Below are positions 53,444 through 62,231 of a stretch of 64,000 nt of DNA, piece after piece. The position numbers and the translations under genes were made by a program. The stretch's first letter is position 1, and every line of letters begins with the position of its first letter. The DNA is from JBBATK01 sp040398805 (lineage in GTDB: Bacteria; Bacteroidota; Ignavibacteria; Kapaibacteriales; NICIL-2): the NCBI GenBank assembly GCA_040398805.1, contig JBBATK010000002.1, forward strand, positions 62,001 to 126,000, read 5' to 3'. A model generated the notes under the pieces. It was not told the origin of the DNA and did no database searches. It saw only the letters and a list, made by a program, of their open reading frames with translations.

Positions 53444-54706
53444 CTATCGTATCTCGTCGAATCGTGTGTACGGACGCAGAGCCTCCGGAATACGGATACT
53501 GCCATCCTCCCGCTGATGATGTTCCAGCATGGCCACCATGATCCGTGATGTGGCAAGGCCGCTGCCATTCAGCGTATGAACATGCTCCAGTTTGCCTTGC
53601 GGCGTGCGGTAGCGGATATTGGCGCGGCGCGCTTGGAAGTTCTCGAAGTTCGAACATGACGACACTTCCAGGAACTTCTGCTCCGCGGGCGACCATACTT
53701 CCAGATCGTAGGTCTTCGCACTATTGAAGCTCGTATCCCCACTGCACAGCAGGATCACGCGATACGGCAGTTCGAGGGCATCGAGCAGATCCTCCACATC
53801 GCGCACGAGCAGCTCCAGCTGCGCATAGGAATTCTCGGGCTTCACGAAGTGCACGAGCTCCACCTTGTTGAACTGATGCACGCGAAGGAAGCCGCGGGTG
53901 TCCTTGCCATAACTGCCGGCCTCCCGACGGAAACACGCGGAGTAACCGCAGAACTTGATGGGCAGGTCGCCCTCGGCCAACACATCGTCGCGGAAGAAAT
54001 TCGTCAGCGGGACCTCCGCCGTGGGAATGAGGTAGAGATCGTCATCAGCGCACCGGTACATGTCCTCTTCCAGCTTCGGTATCTGACCCGTTCCCACCAT
54101 CGATGCGCGGTTCACGGCGAAGGGCGGCATCATCTCCGTGTAGCCGTGCTTCTCGATATGCATGTCCAGGAACAGGTTGATCATGGCGCGCTCGAGCGTA
54201 GCGCCTTTGCCCGTGTAGAACCCGAAGCCGCTGCCGCTCACCTTGGCTCCACGTTCGAAGTCCAAGAGACCCAGCTTCGAAGCGATCTCGATATGGTTCA
54301 GTCGATACTCCTGCGGAAGCTTCTGCGCCGTACTGCGCACTTCCACATTGTCCGCGGCGTCACGTCCTACCGGCACCTCCGGATGCAGCATGTTCGGAAT
54401 CATCATGAGGATGGCCGCCATGCTGTCGTCCAGGCCACGCAGCTTTTCGTCGTTCACCTTGATGGCATCGCCCACGCGACGCATCTCTTCGATCTGTGCG
54501 GTGGCGTCCTGCTTGTCCTTCTTCATGCGGGCTATGGCCTCGCTGGCCACATTACGCGTGTTCTTCAGCGCATCGGTCTCCGCCACCAGCACACGACGCT
54601 GCGCGTCCAGCTCCAGCAGGTCCTCCACACGGGCCTTCTCGTTCTTGTTCCGGGTATTTGTTATCACGCGCTCGGCGTGCTCACGAATGAATTTCAGGTC
54701 CAGCAT
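53444..54706 (-). CDS. serS: Seryl-tRNA synthetase
   Basis: A 420-residue class II synthetase that charges tRNA-Ser (and tRNA-Sec where present). The N-terminal coiled-coil arm (residues 1-105, MLDLKFIREHAERVITNTRN onward) grips the long variable arm of the tRNA. The catalytic domain has motif 2 (FCGYSACFRREAGSYGKDTRG) and motif 3 (LNGSGLATSRIMVAMLEHHQ), with the serine and ATP sites PTAEVPLTNFF and KTYDLEVWSPAEQKFLEVSSCSN. Length is normal. The ATG at 54706 follows GGAGGAG. It stands alone, convergent with the GT2 fusion gene (22 bases between the stops). Confidence 0.98.
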   Translation of the reverse strand: MLDLKFIREHAERVITNTRNKNEKARVEDLLELDAQRRVLVAETDALKNTRNVASEAIARMKKDKQDATAQIEEMRRVGDAIKVNDEKLRGLDDSMAAILMMIPNMLHPEVPVGRDAADNVEVRSTAQKLPQEYRLNHIEIASKLGLLDFERGAKVSGSGFGFYTGKGATLERAMINLFLDMHIEKHGYTEMMPPFAVNRASMVGTGQIPKLEEDMYRCADDDLYLIPTAEVPLTNFFRDDVLAEGDLPIKFCGYSACFRREAGSYGKDTRGFLRVHQFNKVELVHFVKPENSYAQLELLVRDVEDLLDALELPYRVILLCSGDTSFNSAKTYDLEVWSPAEQKFLEVSSCSNFENFQARRANIRYRTPQGKLEHVHTLNGSGLATSRIMVAMLEHHQREDGSIRIPEALRPYTRFDEIR

Positions 54707-55134
54707 TGCGTACTCCTCCGTAGGACAGTGGATGTCGATGAATGAATCGGCTGACTGCCTGCAAAGATACGGCAGGGAGAGGGGAAGGCGGGATTCCGTC
54801 ACCGCATCGACCCGCATCGGGTGGTTCCCTGCAGTTGTCCCGAACCAGGATACGAGTCCCGATGCTCCGCAGGTGACGCTCTGCAAGGGGGTACTCGCTA
54901 GGGTCACGCCGCACCCGCCGCTTACCGATGATCATCTCCTTCCGACCTTTTTGTCTCTGTTTTATTTGGTGATTTGTTTTTCCCCACTCTTGTTTTTTTC
55001 TTGCACAGTTATTAAAAGGGGGGGGTATGTTCACTTCCGGATAGGCAGCTGTGCGAATATTTCTTGTTGTTGGGAGGACGATACTCGATCTACGGCTCTT
55101 CAGGAATTACTCATTTTCTTTTGGGGAGGTTGAT
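54707..55134. other. Intergenic region with AT-rich, homopolymer-rich right half
   Basis: This 428-base region separates the divergent serS and cysteine-rich protein genes. The left half (to about 54930) is GC rich like its neighbours. The right half (54940-55030) turns abruptly AT rich, with T-runs, an A4 and an eight-base G-run (55018-55025). I see no gene and no T-box-like structure for serS. Confidence 0.5.
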
Positions 55135-55804
55135 ATGAAGTGGTTTTGTGTAGCCGTGCTCGTTATGTTTGTCACGGCAGGCGATGTGTGGGGGGCAGCT
55201 CTCGGAGCCGTGTGCAGGCCCTACAAGCTGCGGCACGTGTGACGACGCACAGTGGAGTGATAAGATAGGACCGTTTTATGTGGAGAGTCCTTTCGACAAC
55301 AAGACCATGGCGTGCCCANNNNNNNNNNNNNNNNNNNNNNNNNNNNNNNNNNNNNNNNNNNNNNNNNNNNNNNNNNNNNNNNNNNNNNNNNNNNNNNNNN
55401 NNNNNNNNNNNNNNNNNNCAGTGGCGGCCAGTTGTGCATGGGGTGCTCCCTTCGAGGGCGAGATACTCGTTACTCCCATCGATAAAGTGGTAGGGGATGT
55501 GATCGTGAACAAGGGTGACAAGGTTTCCATGGCGTGGAGGGGCGTCGTCTGGGTGGATTGCGCCAGCCAGCACTGCTGCAGGCGCTACACGAAGATCTGC
55601 TGGGACAAAGAGCGAGGCGAAGCCAAGATAAGCGAGACTCTCTACACCCCGGATGATGATAATTCTTGCAATGATCCAGTCGATACACAGGCCAACAAAC
55701 CTGACTCGAAGCTGCTGCCGCCCGGATGCAAGTGGGCAATAAATAAAAGAGATGAATACCGATGTGAGCCGAATTGCTATTACATACTTGAGGAATACAA
55801 ATAG
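55135..55804 (+). CDS. Cysteine-rich secreted protein, frameshifted and interrupted by the assembly gap
   Basis: The start is strong: TTGGGGAGGTTGAT then ATG at 55135, and a good signal peptide (MKWFCVAVLVMFVTAGDVWG). In the sequence as given that frame stops at 55242. Removing one G from the six-base run at 55190-55195 joins it to the frame QLSEPCAGPTSCGTCDDAQW and onward, which runs into the Ns and continues beyond them to a stop at 55804. After the gap the text is again cysteine rich (SCAWGAPF, VDCASQHCCRRYTKICWD, NSCNDP, PPGCKW, YRCEPNCYYI). About a dozen cysteines suggest disulphides and an extracytoplasmic location. I recognise no family. The true gap length is unknown, so the middle and total length are uncertain. 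The shift is probably an assembly error, but a real break cannot be excluded. Confidence 0.65.
55319..55418. other. Assembly gap (100 N)
   Basis: Exactly 100 Ns, the usual placeholder for a gap of unknown size. It interrupts the cysteine-rich protein gene, so the frame continuity across it carries no weight. Confidence 0.99.
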
Positions 55805-55819
55805 TAAAAGGTGATCTAT

Positions 55820-57436
55820 ATGAACAACTATACCTATGGCAGAGTGTTCAGAGAATCCCTCGTACTTCTCTCTCTGCTTCTGTCGGTATCATCTCTTACA
55901 ATCGCAAGTGCGATTCGCGAGACACGAGCAATTCAACCAGACAGCGACAAGACGGGAAGCATTCGTACAGAGTTTTTCGGAACTATGAACCTTCCCGGAT
56001 ATAGGGTACAGTATCTAAGGGGGTGGCAAGAGAGCGGATTGGCTATTGCGGTACAGCCGGGCACCGGTGATGTATTCGTTCATGCGCTGTGTTCAAGCCG
56101 CCTTGCGGTGTTTCGCATAGATTCATCGTATCAGAGCAGTCTGTTTTGGATGCGGGATACAGCAGATATCAATGATCCTGGAACGCCGGGCATGAATGTC
56201 GTTTCGATTCGTAACGACACACTGTATTCTCTCGGCCCGACGGTGGGATACCGCACGCAGGAAGACGGTCTATGCGGCTTCAGCATCCCCCTCGACACCT
56301 CCTTGCCGTGGAATCGTTTTTTCACGGAGCCGATTTGGGACCCAAGAACGACCATGTATCCGTATGGATATGTCAGGTACACCGCCGCGCGCGGCAGTGG
56401 ATGGATAGTGACGGCAATCAACGATCGAAACGAAATCAGGTTGCATGCTCTTACTTCTAAGGGTCGAATCACCCGGACCTGCAGAATCGACTCGGGAAAG
56501 ATTCATGACTATTTCAGGCCTGAGCGGACATATTCAACGAGCTCAGGAACAACGTACGTTGGTGGAACCATAGATCACTCATACTGGGAGACGACCGATT
56601 TGACAAAAAAACCGGGGCAGGTCGTCGTATGGGAGGCAGATAGTTCCTTTCGATTGGTACGAAAAACCGCCGTCGCGAGAGAGGATACCGTCTGGATCTC
56701 ACGAGTTGTCGGCCTGGCGAAGCATGACGGACGCCTCATCATGCCGATCTCCAATGTGGATCCTGCCTACCATCAGGCCATGCCGGGGCTTCTCGTCCTC
56801 GATACCACCGGAACGGTTCTTGTCAACCGAGACTACACGGAGCTGACGGAGTATAACATCTACGGCGGTGTCGCTACACGGAACGGCGATATCGTCATCT
56901 ACGGCAGCAAAGGACCGTTAGATCCCGTGGGTAACAGTCCATACATCTCCAAGTGCTACGCCTTCGCCGCACGCCTGAGTGCCAAGACCGGTGATATCCA
57001 ATGGTTGAACGTGTATGACGACTCGGCCAATATCGGGTCGGTGTTCACCACGGGGTGCATCACCGAGTCCGGACGTATCATCCTGGCCGGTCAGCTGCAA
57101 GGCAAGTTCCTCTATTGCGGTATCCGCGATTCGGTGCTCATCACATCCGTCGACGACGAACGCGCGGATGCCGGTGTCCATGCGCCGGATCTGGCGGTGT
57201 CGCCCGTTCCTACCCGCGACATCCTCACGGCCGTCCTTCGTGGCGTGCAGGCGGAGGCATGCAGGTTCAGCATCTACGACATGGCCGGACGTGAGCTTCT
57301 CAGCAGCACCGCTCCGGTCACCGATACCTCGTGCACGGTCACGCTCTCCACGGCCTCCCTTCCCGCAGGTAGTTACGTGCTCCGCTGCACGGCAGGTCGC
57401 ACAGCCGCCTCGCAGACCATCGTGATCCAACGCTGA
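55820..57436 (+). CDS. T9SS type A sorting domain protein, 538 aa
   Basis: A secreted protein with a signal peptide (hydrophobic stretch ESLVLLSLLLSVSSLTIASA) and a beta-propeller-like body of repeated strands with Asp/Gly turns (FRIDSSYQSSLFWMRDTADI, LSAKTGDIQWLNVYDDSANI, TTGCITESGRIILAGQLQGK). The C-terminal 80 residues form a T9SS type A tail (DLAVSPVPTRDILTAVLRG, FSIYDMAGRELLSS, LPAGSYVLRCTAG, ASQTIVIQR). The ATG at 55820 follows AAAGGTGAT at five bases; a GTG at 55811 is an alternative. The body has no visible catalytic motif. It lies 15 bases beyond the cysteine-rich gene and may be co-transcribed with it. A strong terminator follows. The N-terminal half is noticeably less GC rich than the C-terminal half. 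Confidence 0.88.
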   Translation: MNNYTYGRVFRESLVLLSLLLSVSSLTIASAIRETRAIQPDSDKTGSIRTEFFGTMNLPGYRVQYLRGWQESGLAIAVQPGTGDVFVHALCSSRLAVFRIDSSYQSSLFWMRDTADINDPGTPGMNVVSIRNDTLYSLGPTVGYRTQEDGLCGFSIPLDTSLPWNRFFTEPIWDPRTTMYPYGYVRYTAARGSGWIVTAINDRNEIRLHALTSKGRITRTCRIDSGKIHDYFRPERTYSTSSGTTYVGGTIDHSYWETTDLTKKPGQVVVWEADSSFRLVRKTAVAREDTVWISRVVGLAKHDGRLIMPISNVDPAYHQAMPGLLVLDTTGTVLVNRDYTELTEYNIYGGVATRNGDIVIYGSKGPLDPVGNSPYISKCYAFAARLSAKTGDIQWLNVYDDSANIGSVFTTGCITESGRIILAGQLQGKFLYCGIRDSVLITSVDDERADAGVHAPDLAVSPVPTRDILTAVLRGVQAEACRFSIYDMAGRELLSSTAPVTDTSCTVTLSTASLPAGSYVLRCTAGRTAASQTIVIQR

Positions 57437-57478
57437 TCGGACAGCGGCAGCCCGCACACACTCGACGATCATTCCTCG

Positions 57479-57512
57479 GCCCGCCATCGAGAAATCGGTG
57501 GCGGGCTTTTTT
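57479..57512 (+). terminator. Intrinsic terminator after the T9SS protein
   Basis: An 8-bp GC-rich stem (57479-57486 with 57499-57506) and a 12-base loop are followed by T6. It lies 42 bases past the stop and 23 bases before the lnt start. Confidence 0.92.
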
Positions 57513-57534
57513 ATGCTTCCGCTATCTTTGAGCC

Positions 57535-59121
57535 GTGACATCGACCCCTCATAGACATCCCTTTCTCGTGGTGGCGGCCGCAGGACTTTGCGCCGGGTTC
57601 GCCTTTCCTCCCATGCCGCTGGGATTCCTGGCATATGCGGCGTTCGTGCCGTTGATTCTCGTGCTGGAGGAGTACGTTGACGACAAGCGATTCAACCGAC
57701 TTCTCTACCTCTTCTTCTTCTGCTTTCACGGAGCGGCGAACTGGTGGGTGATGAGTTGGCAGACGGAGACGGATCCGTATCTCATGATCGCAGGTGCGGG
57801 ATTGTGGTTAGGACATCCATTCTTCCTCATGCCCGCATTCTGGATGTACCGGGCGGTGCGCAAACGTCAGTCCGTTGCCCTGTCGCTGGGATTCCTTGCC
57901 GTGGCATGGACCGCTTGCGAGTGGCTGCATTCGCTCACGGACCTCTCCTATCCCTGGCTGGCATTGGGCTACACGCAGATCGACGCATCCTCGATCGTAC
58001 AAATCGCCGACATCGGCGGTGTGTGGCTGGTAAGCCTTGTCGTGATAAGCATCAATGCGGCCTGCGCCTACATGATACTCATGAAGCACCGTCGTCGTGC
58101 CGTGCTGTTGCGAATCGTGGTCGTGTTGTCCATTGGTATGGTGTACGGCACCTACCGTGAACTCGCGTTGCAGGACTCCGCCGCCCCCGTCATGCGCGTC
58201 GGACTCGTCCAGCCGTCCATCAACCCCTGGGTGAAATGGAAGGGCGGCATCGACGATATGATCCGCGTGCATCGCTATCTGCAGGACTCGCTCAATGCGG
58301 TGGCGCCCTGCGATGTGAGCGTGTGGAGCGAGACCGCCGTGCCGCTGGGCTTGCGCAGCGACGAGTATTTCTTCCTTCGCCGGGGATTACAGCAATGGGT
58401 GGATGGCACTGGCACCTCCCTGCTCACAGGTTACGCGGATTACGCGGAAGCTCCCGACCCCACCCATCCGGGCTATACGTCGCTCAACATCTACAACGCC
58501 GCGGGCATCATGAATCCGGGTTCCACCGACATGCCCACGCATCATAAGTCACGCCTTACTCCCTTCGGTGAATACATGCCGTTTTCCGACGACGTGCCCG
58601 CCATACGCAACTGGCTGCGCTGGGGAGTCGGCATATCAGGATGGAACAAAGGTGCGGGCGCCACGGTGATTCCGGTGGTGCGCGGCAAGGATACGCTGGC
58701 ACGTGTCGGACCCGTCATCTGCATCGAGAGCATCTACCCCGGATTCGTCGCCGACTATGTGCGCCGCGGTGCGGATGTCCTGGCCGTGATCACCAACGAT
58801 GCCTGGTACGACGGAACCTTCGGTCCGCGACAGCACTACTGTATCTCCCGCATGCGGGCGATAGAGACGCGGCGCGACATCATGCGTTGCGGCAATACGG
58901 GCGTCAGCGGATTCATCTCGCGCACGGGACGTTCCACGGCGGAGGCGCTGCCACGCGCATACACGGCCCTGGCGGGAACCGTCCGACTGCACAACGAGCA
59001 AAGCGTGTATGTTTCCTACGGCGACTGGGTGCCGTGGTTGTGTGTGATGCTGACGATAGGAGCGGGCGTATGGACATGGCGCGGAGCACGCCGTGAGCGG
59101 CAGGTGGTGACGACGCTTTAG
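57535..59121 (+). CDS. lnt: Apolipoprotein N-acyltransferase
   Basis: A 528-residue inner-membrane enzyme that adds the third acyl chain to the N-terminal cysteine of lipoproteins. The first 190 residues carry about six hydrophobic segments, followed by a periplasmic nitrilase-fold domain and a last helix near 500 (WLCVMLTIGAGVWTW). The catalytic triad is in place: E266 in VWSETAVP, K338 in HHKSRLTPFGEYMPF and C396 in PVICIESIYPG. NDAWYDGTFGPRQHY and ETRRDIMRCGNTGVSGFI are further Lnt signatures. The start is GTG at 57535, just after a terminator. Several lipoproteins in this window (the cytochrome and the two just downstream) are likely substrates. Confidence 0.95.
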   Translation: MTSTPHRHPFLVVAAAGLCAGFAFPPMPLGFLAYAAFVPLILVLEEYVDDKRFNRLLYLFFFCFHGAANWWVMSWQTETDPYLMIAGAGLWLGHPFFLMPAFWMYRAVRKRQSVALSLGFLAVAWTACEWLHSLTDLSYPWLALGYTQIDASSIVQIADIGGVWLVSLVVISINAACAYMILMKHRRRAVLLRIVVVLSIGMVYGTYRELALQDSAAPVMRVGLVQPSINPWVKWKGGIDDMIRVHRYLQDSLNAVAPCDVSVWSETAVPLGLRSDEYFFLRRGLQQWVDGTGTSLLTGYADYAEAPDPTHPGYTSLNIYNAAGIMNPGSTDMPTHHKSRLTPFGEYMPFSDDVPAIRNWLRWGVGISGWNKGAGATVIPVVRGKDTLARVGPVICIESIYPGFVADYVRRGADVLAVITNDAWYDGTFGPRQHYCISRMRAIETRRDIMRCGNTGVSGFISRTGRSTAEALPRAYTALAGTVRLHNEQSVYVSYGDWVPWLCVMLTIGAGVWTWRGARRERQVVTTL

Positions 59122-59765
59122 AAAAGTGCGGTGACCAAGACGGACTGGAAGACGGAGGCGAACTCTTCGTCCGAAGGGAGATTCGCCGCCGTCACCATGG
59201 TCGGTATCAAGGATATCTCGTAGTAGGTCTTTTCGGAAGAAAGGCATACCGCCGAGCGCATGGAATACGTCGGGACCTTGGCGGTATCCGTCGTGAACTC
59301 GTAATACCCGTACCGCTTTCCTGCATACTCCACCGTATCCACCACGCGAAGCAATCGCAACGAAGCCGGTGCTTTGGCTGCCCGCTGGTCGTAGGCGTAT
59401 TTGGCCAAACCTCCCAGTCCTTCACGACCGACACGCGCACGGACAATCTCGTTGCTGCGGATCATCTGCAACACCAGCGAAGCGGTATAAGCAGGGTTCA
59501 CCGCCACTCCGCTGATATCGGAGGAAAGGTTGTTCTCCGTGTCGACCAGGAACCAGGTCTTGGGAAGGAAAACCATGATGTCGCCCGCGCGGGACCGCAG
59601 GTACTCATCGCTCATGGGAACGCGCGGCACGTTGCGCAGAGGGTCCGGCGGCGGCGGCGGAACCGGCTGACGCATAAGGAAACACGAGGAGAGTCCGACG
59701 GCGAGGACGACGGCCATGAGCGACCGTGCCCATGCTTTGGCGTCGGTGGTTGCGGCAGTGATCAT
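59118..59765 (-). CDS. Lipoprotein of unknown function, 215 aa
   Basis: A lipoprotein with signal MITAATTDAKAWARSLMAVVLAVGLSSC and lipobox LSSC (cysteine at residue 28), followed by a Pro-rich spacer (PVPPPPPDP). The remaining 160 residues alternate strands and helices (IMVFLPKTWFLVDTENNLSS, GYYEFTTDTAKVPTYSMR, LPSDEEFASVFQSVL) in a way that loosely recalls the PsbP/DcrB fold, but I cannot name the family. Its ATG overlaps the stop of the DUF1684 gene by one base (TGATG), which suggests translational coupling and a shared role. It converges on lnt and overlaps the end of lnt by four bases (59118-59121). Confidence 0.82.
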   Translation of the reverse strand: MITAATTDAKAWARSLMAVVLAVGLSSCFLMRQPVPPPPPDPLRNVPRVPMSDEYLRSRAGDIMVFLPKTWFLVDTENNLSSDISGVAVNPAYTASLVLQMIRSNEIVRARVGREGLGGLAKYAYDQRAAKAPASLRLLRVVDTVEYAGKRYGYYEFTTDTAKVPTYSMRSAVCLSSEKTYYEISLIPTMVTAANLPSDEEFASVFQSVLVTALF

Positions 59766-60448
59766 CAGTGGGAGCCCTTCGCAGAAGGACGGTACGTTTT
59801 CTCGCCGGCGCTGATGGCTACCGTGAGAACGTTCTGCGCAGGCACCAAAAGGCAGGAGTAATCTTCGTTGTACGCGCAATACGGACTATACGCCTTGTTG
59901 AAATCCAGGACGCATTCATCTCCCGGCTCCTCGATATCCAGGTACCGTCCGGCGCCATACGATGTCGTCCCCGACGTCTTATCCTTGAACGGAATGGTCA
60001 CCACCTTGGCATCGCCATCGGCTTGCTTGTAGCCGGTCAACGTGAACATCTTGTCGCCGTCGCCAAACGAAAAGGAGAACACGCCCGCACGGATCATCGT
60101 CCGGAACTCCCCTTGCGAGGCAGGGATCTTCACGGTATCGGCTTTGTCGGCGGGTTCGAAGGATGCGACGACGGCATAGTTCTCGTCGTACGGGAAATAC
60201 GACAGGCCGGTGAACGACGCCCGCAGGTCGGCCGGTATGGGAGATGCGGCATCCGATTTCAGGAAACGGTCCTTCTCCGCGCGGGCCTTGTCGATGCTCG
60301 ATGCATTCGCAGGAAGGTCCGCAAGTTTTTCTTCCTCGTCACTCCCGCATGCAACCATGGTCATCATGAGCACGACGCCGAGGATACCGGCAAGGAGTCG
60401 GCTGCGGATCAAGGTGCTGAGCACGGAGTGTACGGTGGACGCCTTCAT
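59765..60448 (-). CDS. DUF1684 domain-containing lipoprotein
   Basis: A 227-residue lipoprotein with signal MKASTVHSVLSTLIRSRLLAGILGVVLMMTMVAC and lipobox MVAC (cysteine at residue 34). The DUF1684 signature is clear: KDRFLKSDAASPIP, SYFPYDENYAVVASFEP, GEFRTMIRAGVFSFSFGDG, GAGRYLDIEEPGDECVLDFN, and the strongly conserved AYSPYCAYNEDYSCLLVPAQN. The biological role of DUF1684 is not known. It is the upstream partner of a tightly coupled pair with the 215-residue lipoprotein. The ATG is at 60448, 22 bases after the dcd stop (60471), so the three may form one transcript. Confidence 0.9.
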   Translation of the reverse strand: MKASTVHSVLSTLIRSRLLAGILGVVLMMTMVACGSDEEEKLADLPANASSIDKARAEKDRFLKSDAASPIPADLRASFTGLSYFPYDENYAVVASFEPADKADTVKIPASQGEFRTMIRAGVFSFSFGDGDKMFTLTGYKQADGDAKVVTIPFKDKTSGTTSYGAGRYLDIEEPGDECVLDFNKAYSPYCAYNEDYSCLLVPAQNVLTVAISAGEKTYRPSAKGSH

Positions 60449-60470
60449 GGATTTCCTCTCGCTACTTTGG

Positions 60471-61007
60471 TTAAAACGAGTTCCGCCACATCATGGATTC
60501 CACGGGGATGTTGACACGGTCGTTGTATTTGGCCGACGACTTGTCCTTATACGATGTGAGCACGTCGCCCTGTACGGCGAAGTAGATCAACTGTCCAATG
60601 GGCATGCCTGCATACACCCGCACCGGCACTTGCACGGAGATCTCGAGCGTCCAGAAATTACAGAAGCCCACATCGCCTTTTCCCGCAGTGGCATGGATGT
60701 CGATACCCAGACGTCCCACCGATGACTTGCCTTCGAGGAACGGCACATGATGATGGGTTTCCGTATATTCCTCCGTGACGCCCAGGTACAGGATACCCGG
60801 CTCGAGCACGTATCCTTCATCGGGAATCTCGAAGAGTCGGATGGTGTTATGCTTGCGCGCATCAAGGACGGGGTCGGTGTACACCGCCAGCGTGCGACCC
60901 AAATGGACATCGTAACTGTTGGAACCGAGACACGACGGACGGTACGGTTCGATGACGATGGAACCTGATTCGATACGGGCGAGGATTTCTTTGTCGGAGA
61001 GTATCAT
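60471..61007 (-). CDS. dcd: dCTP deaminase
   Basis: A 178-residue trimeric enzyme that deaminates dCTP to dUTP, feeding dTMP synthesis. Family motifs are ILSDKEILARIESG at the start, PYRPSCLGSNSYDVHLG, EIPDEGYVLEPGILYLG, FLEGKSSVGRLGIDIHATAG (catalytic Glu and substrate loop), GDVGFCNFWTLEI and MPIGQLIYF. Length and order are normal. The frame extends back to 61100, but the ATG at 61007 (MILSDKEIL) gives the standard start. It is divergent from the secreted TPR gene. Confidence 0.96.
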   Translation of the reverse strand: MILSDKEILARIESGSIVIEPYRPSCLGSNSYDVHLGRTLAVYTDPVLDARKHNTIRLFEIPDEGYVLEPGILYLGVTEEYTETHHHVPFLEGKSSVGRLGIDIHATAGKGDVGFCNFWTLEISVQVPVRVYAGMPIGQLIYFAVQGDVLTSYKDKSSAKYNDRVNIPVESMMWRNSF

Positions 61008-61154
61008 GGTGCGCGAGATTGTGCTCGAGACGATGGTCTGATGCCTGCAAAGATAGGACGTGCGCGGGAACCGAAAAGACCCCGACGAGCGTCCATCCAC
61101 ACGTCCGTCCCGTCACCGTTCACCGTTTTCCTTCACTCTTCATAACATCTTCCC

Positions 61155-62189
61155 ATGAACCTTCGCTTGGCCATCTTCAAACCGTGTCTCGTGCTCCTGA
61201 CACTCCTTGCCGCTTCTTCGAACATCGGTGCACAGACCGCCGAACAATGGTTTCAGCGCGGTGACTCGTTGGACGCGGCGGGCAAGGTTCCGGCCGCGAT
61301 CGAGGCATACAGCAAAGCAATCGCCCTGCAGCCCAGGTTCGTAGCCGCATTCGCGAACCGCGCTCTGAGCAAGCAACGCATGGGCGACGTACGCGGTGCC
61401 ATCCGCGACTATGATTCCGCGATCGTCGTGGACCCCGCGCTTTCCCTGCTGTATACGAACAGGGGAACGCTGAAAGCCGAAGCGGAGGACCTTTCGGGAG
61501 CACTCGTCGATTTCAACGAAGCCATTCGGCGCAATCCAGCCGACGTCGATGCGCTTGCCAATCGCGGACTCGTGAATTTCAGGAACGGCGACTTCAAAGC
61601 GTCCATTGCCGACTACACAGCGGCGCTGCGGAATCAACCCGCCACCGCCGTCTTCTATTCCATGCGGGCGCGCTCGTCGTTTTCTGCGCTCGACACCACG
61701 GCTGCGCTTCGCGATCTTGACGCATGCCTGCGTCTCGACAGCACGCAGAGCACCGCTGTCCTCTTCCAAGCGCAGATACTCGAGCAGGGGGGCGACGACA
61801 AGCGGGCATTGCTCTCGTATGATCGATACCTGCGCTTGGTCCCGAGCGATTCCGCTGCGTACGTGATTCGCGGCAGCTTGAAAAAAAGTACAGGGGACAC
61901 CACGGGCGCACTTGCCGATTTCAATGAAGTGCTGCGTCGTCATCCCTCGTACGCCAACGCCCTTAATTCGCGCGGCGTCCTGTTCTTGGAAACGAAGAGC
62001 TACAAGGATGCTCTCAGCGACTTCAACAAGGCACTGAATTCAAACAGACAGAACGGCATGATATGGTTCAATCGCGGCATCGCGAACCGGTACCTTGGTG
62101 ACAATAAACAGGCCTGCGAAGACTGGAAGAAAGCGGCTCAGCTGGGTGAAACGAACGCGCAGGACGCCTTGACGAAATTCTGCAAGTAA
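61155..62189 (+). CDS. Secreted tetratricopeptide repeat protein
   Basis: A 344-residue protein with a signal peptide (MNLRLAIFKPCLVLLTLLAASSNIGA, mature from QTAEQW) followed by about nine TPR units. The repeat has the pattern W/Y..G.....(G/D)...A......A.....P, as in WFQRGDSLDAAGKVPAAIEA, ANRALSKQRMGDVRGAIRDY, NRGLVNFRNGDFKASIADY and NRGIANRYLGDNKQACEDW. It is a periplasmic or surface protein-interaction scaffold with an unknown partner. The ATG at 61155 is 147 bases from the divergent dcd start, and it converges on the RlmI-type methyltransferase (42 bases between the stops). Confidence 0.9.
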   Translation: MNLRLAIFKPCLVLLTLLAASSNIGAQTAEQWFQRGDSLDAAGKVPAAIEAYSKAIALQPRFVAAFANRALSKQRMGDVRGAIRDYDSAIVVDPALSLLYTNRGTLKAEAEDLSGALVDFNEAIRRNPADVDALANRGLVNFRNGDFKASIADYTAALRNQPATAVFYSMRARSSFSALDTTAALRDLDACLRLDSTQSTAVLFQAQILEQGGDDKRALLSYDRYLRLVPSDSAAYVIRGSLKKSTGDTTGALADFNEVLRRHPSYANALNSRGVLFLETKSYKDALSDFNKALNSNRQNGMIWFNRGIANRYLGDNKQACEDWKKAAQLGETNAQDALTKFCK

Positions 62190-62231
62190 GCTCGTGTGGA
62201 CGTGCGCAGCGTCCGGCAGCGTGCATGGTCT

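Noticed and set aside
53849..54745. 298-codon open frame opposite serS
   Set aside because: serS is certain here and the antisense frame lacks any domain.
54707..55134. Possible T-box leader or riboswitch before serS
   Set aside because: No specifier loop, no T-box core and no terminator/antiterminator pair were seen.
55172..55573. Minus-strand open frame across the Ns
   Set aside because: It exists only because the unknown bases contain no stops; the other strand has a signal peptide and ribosome site.
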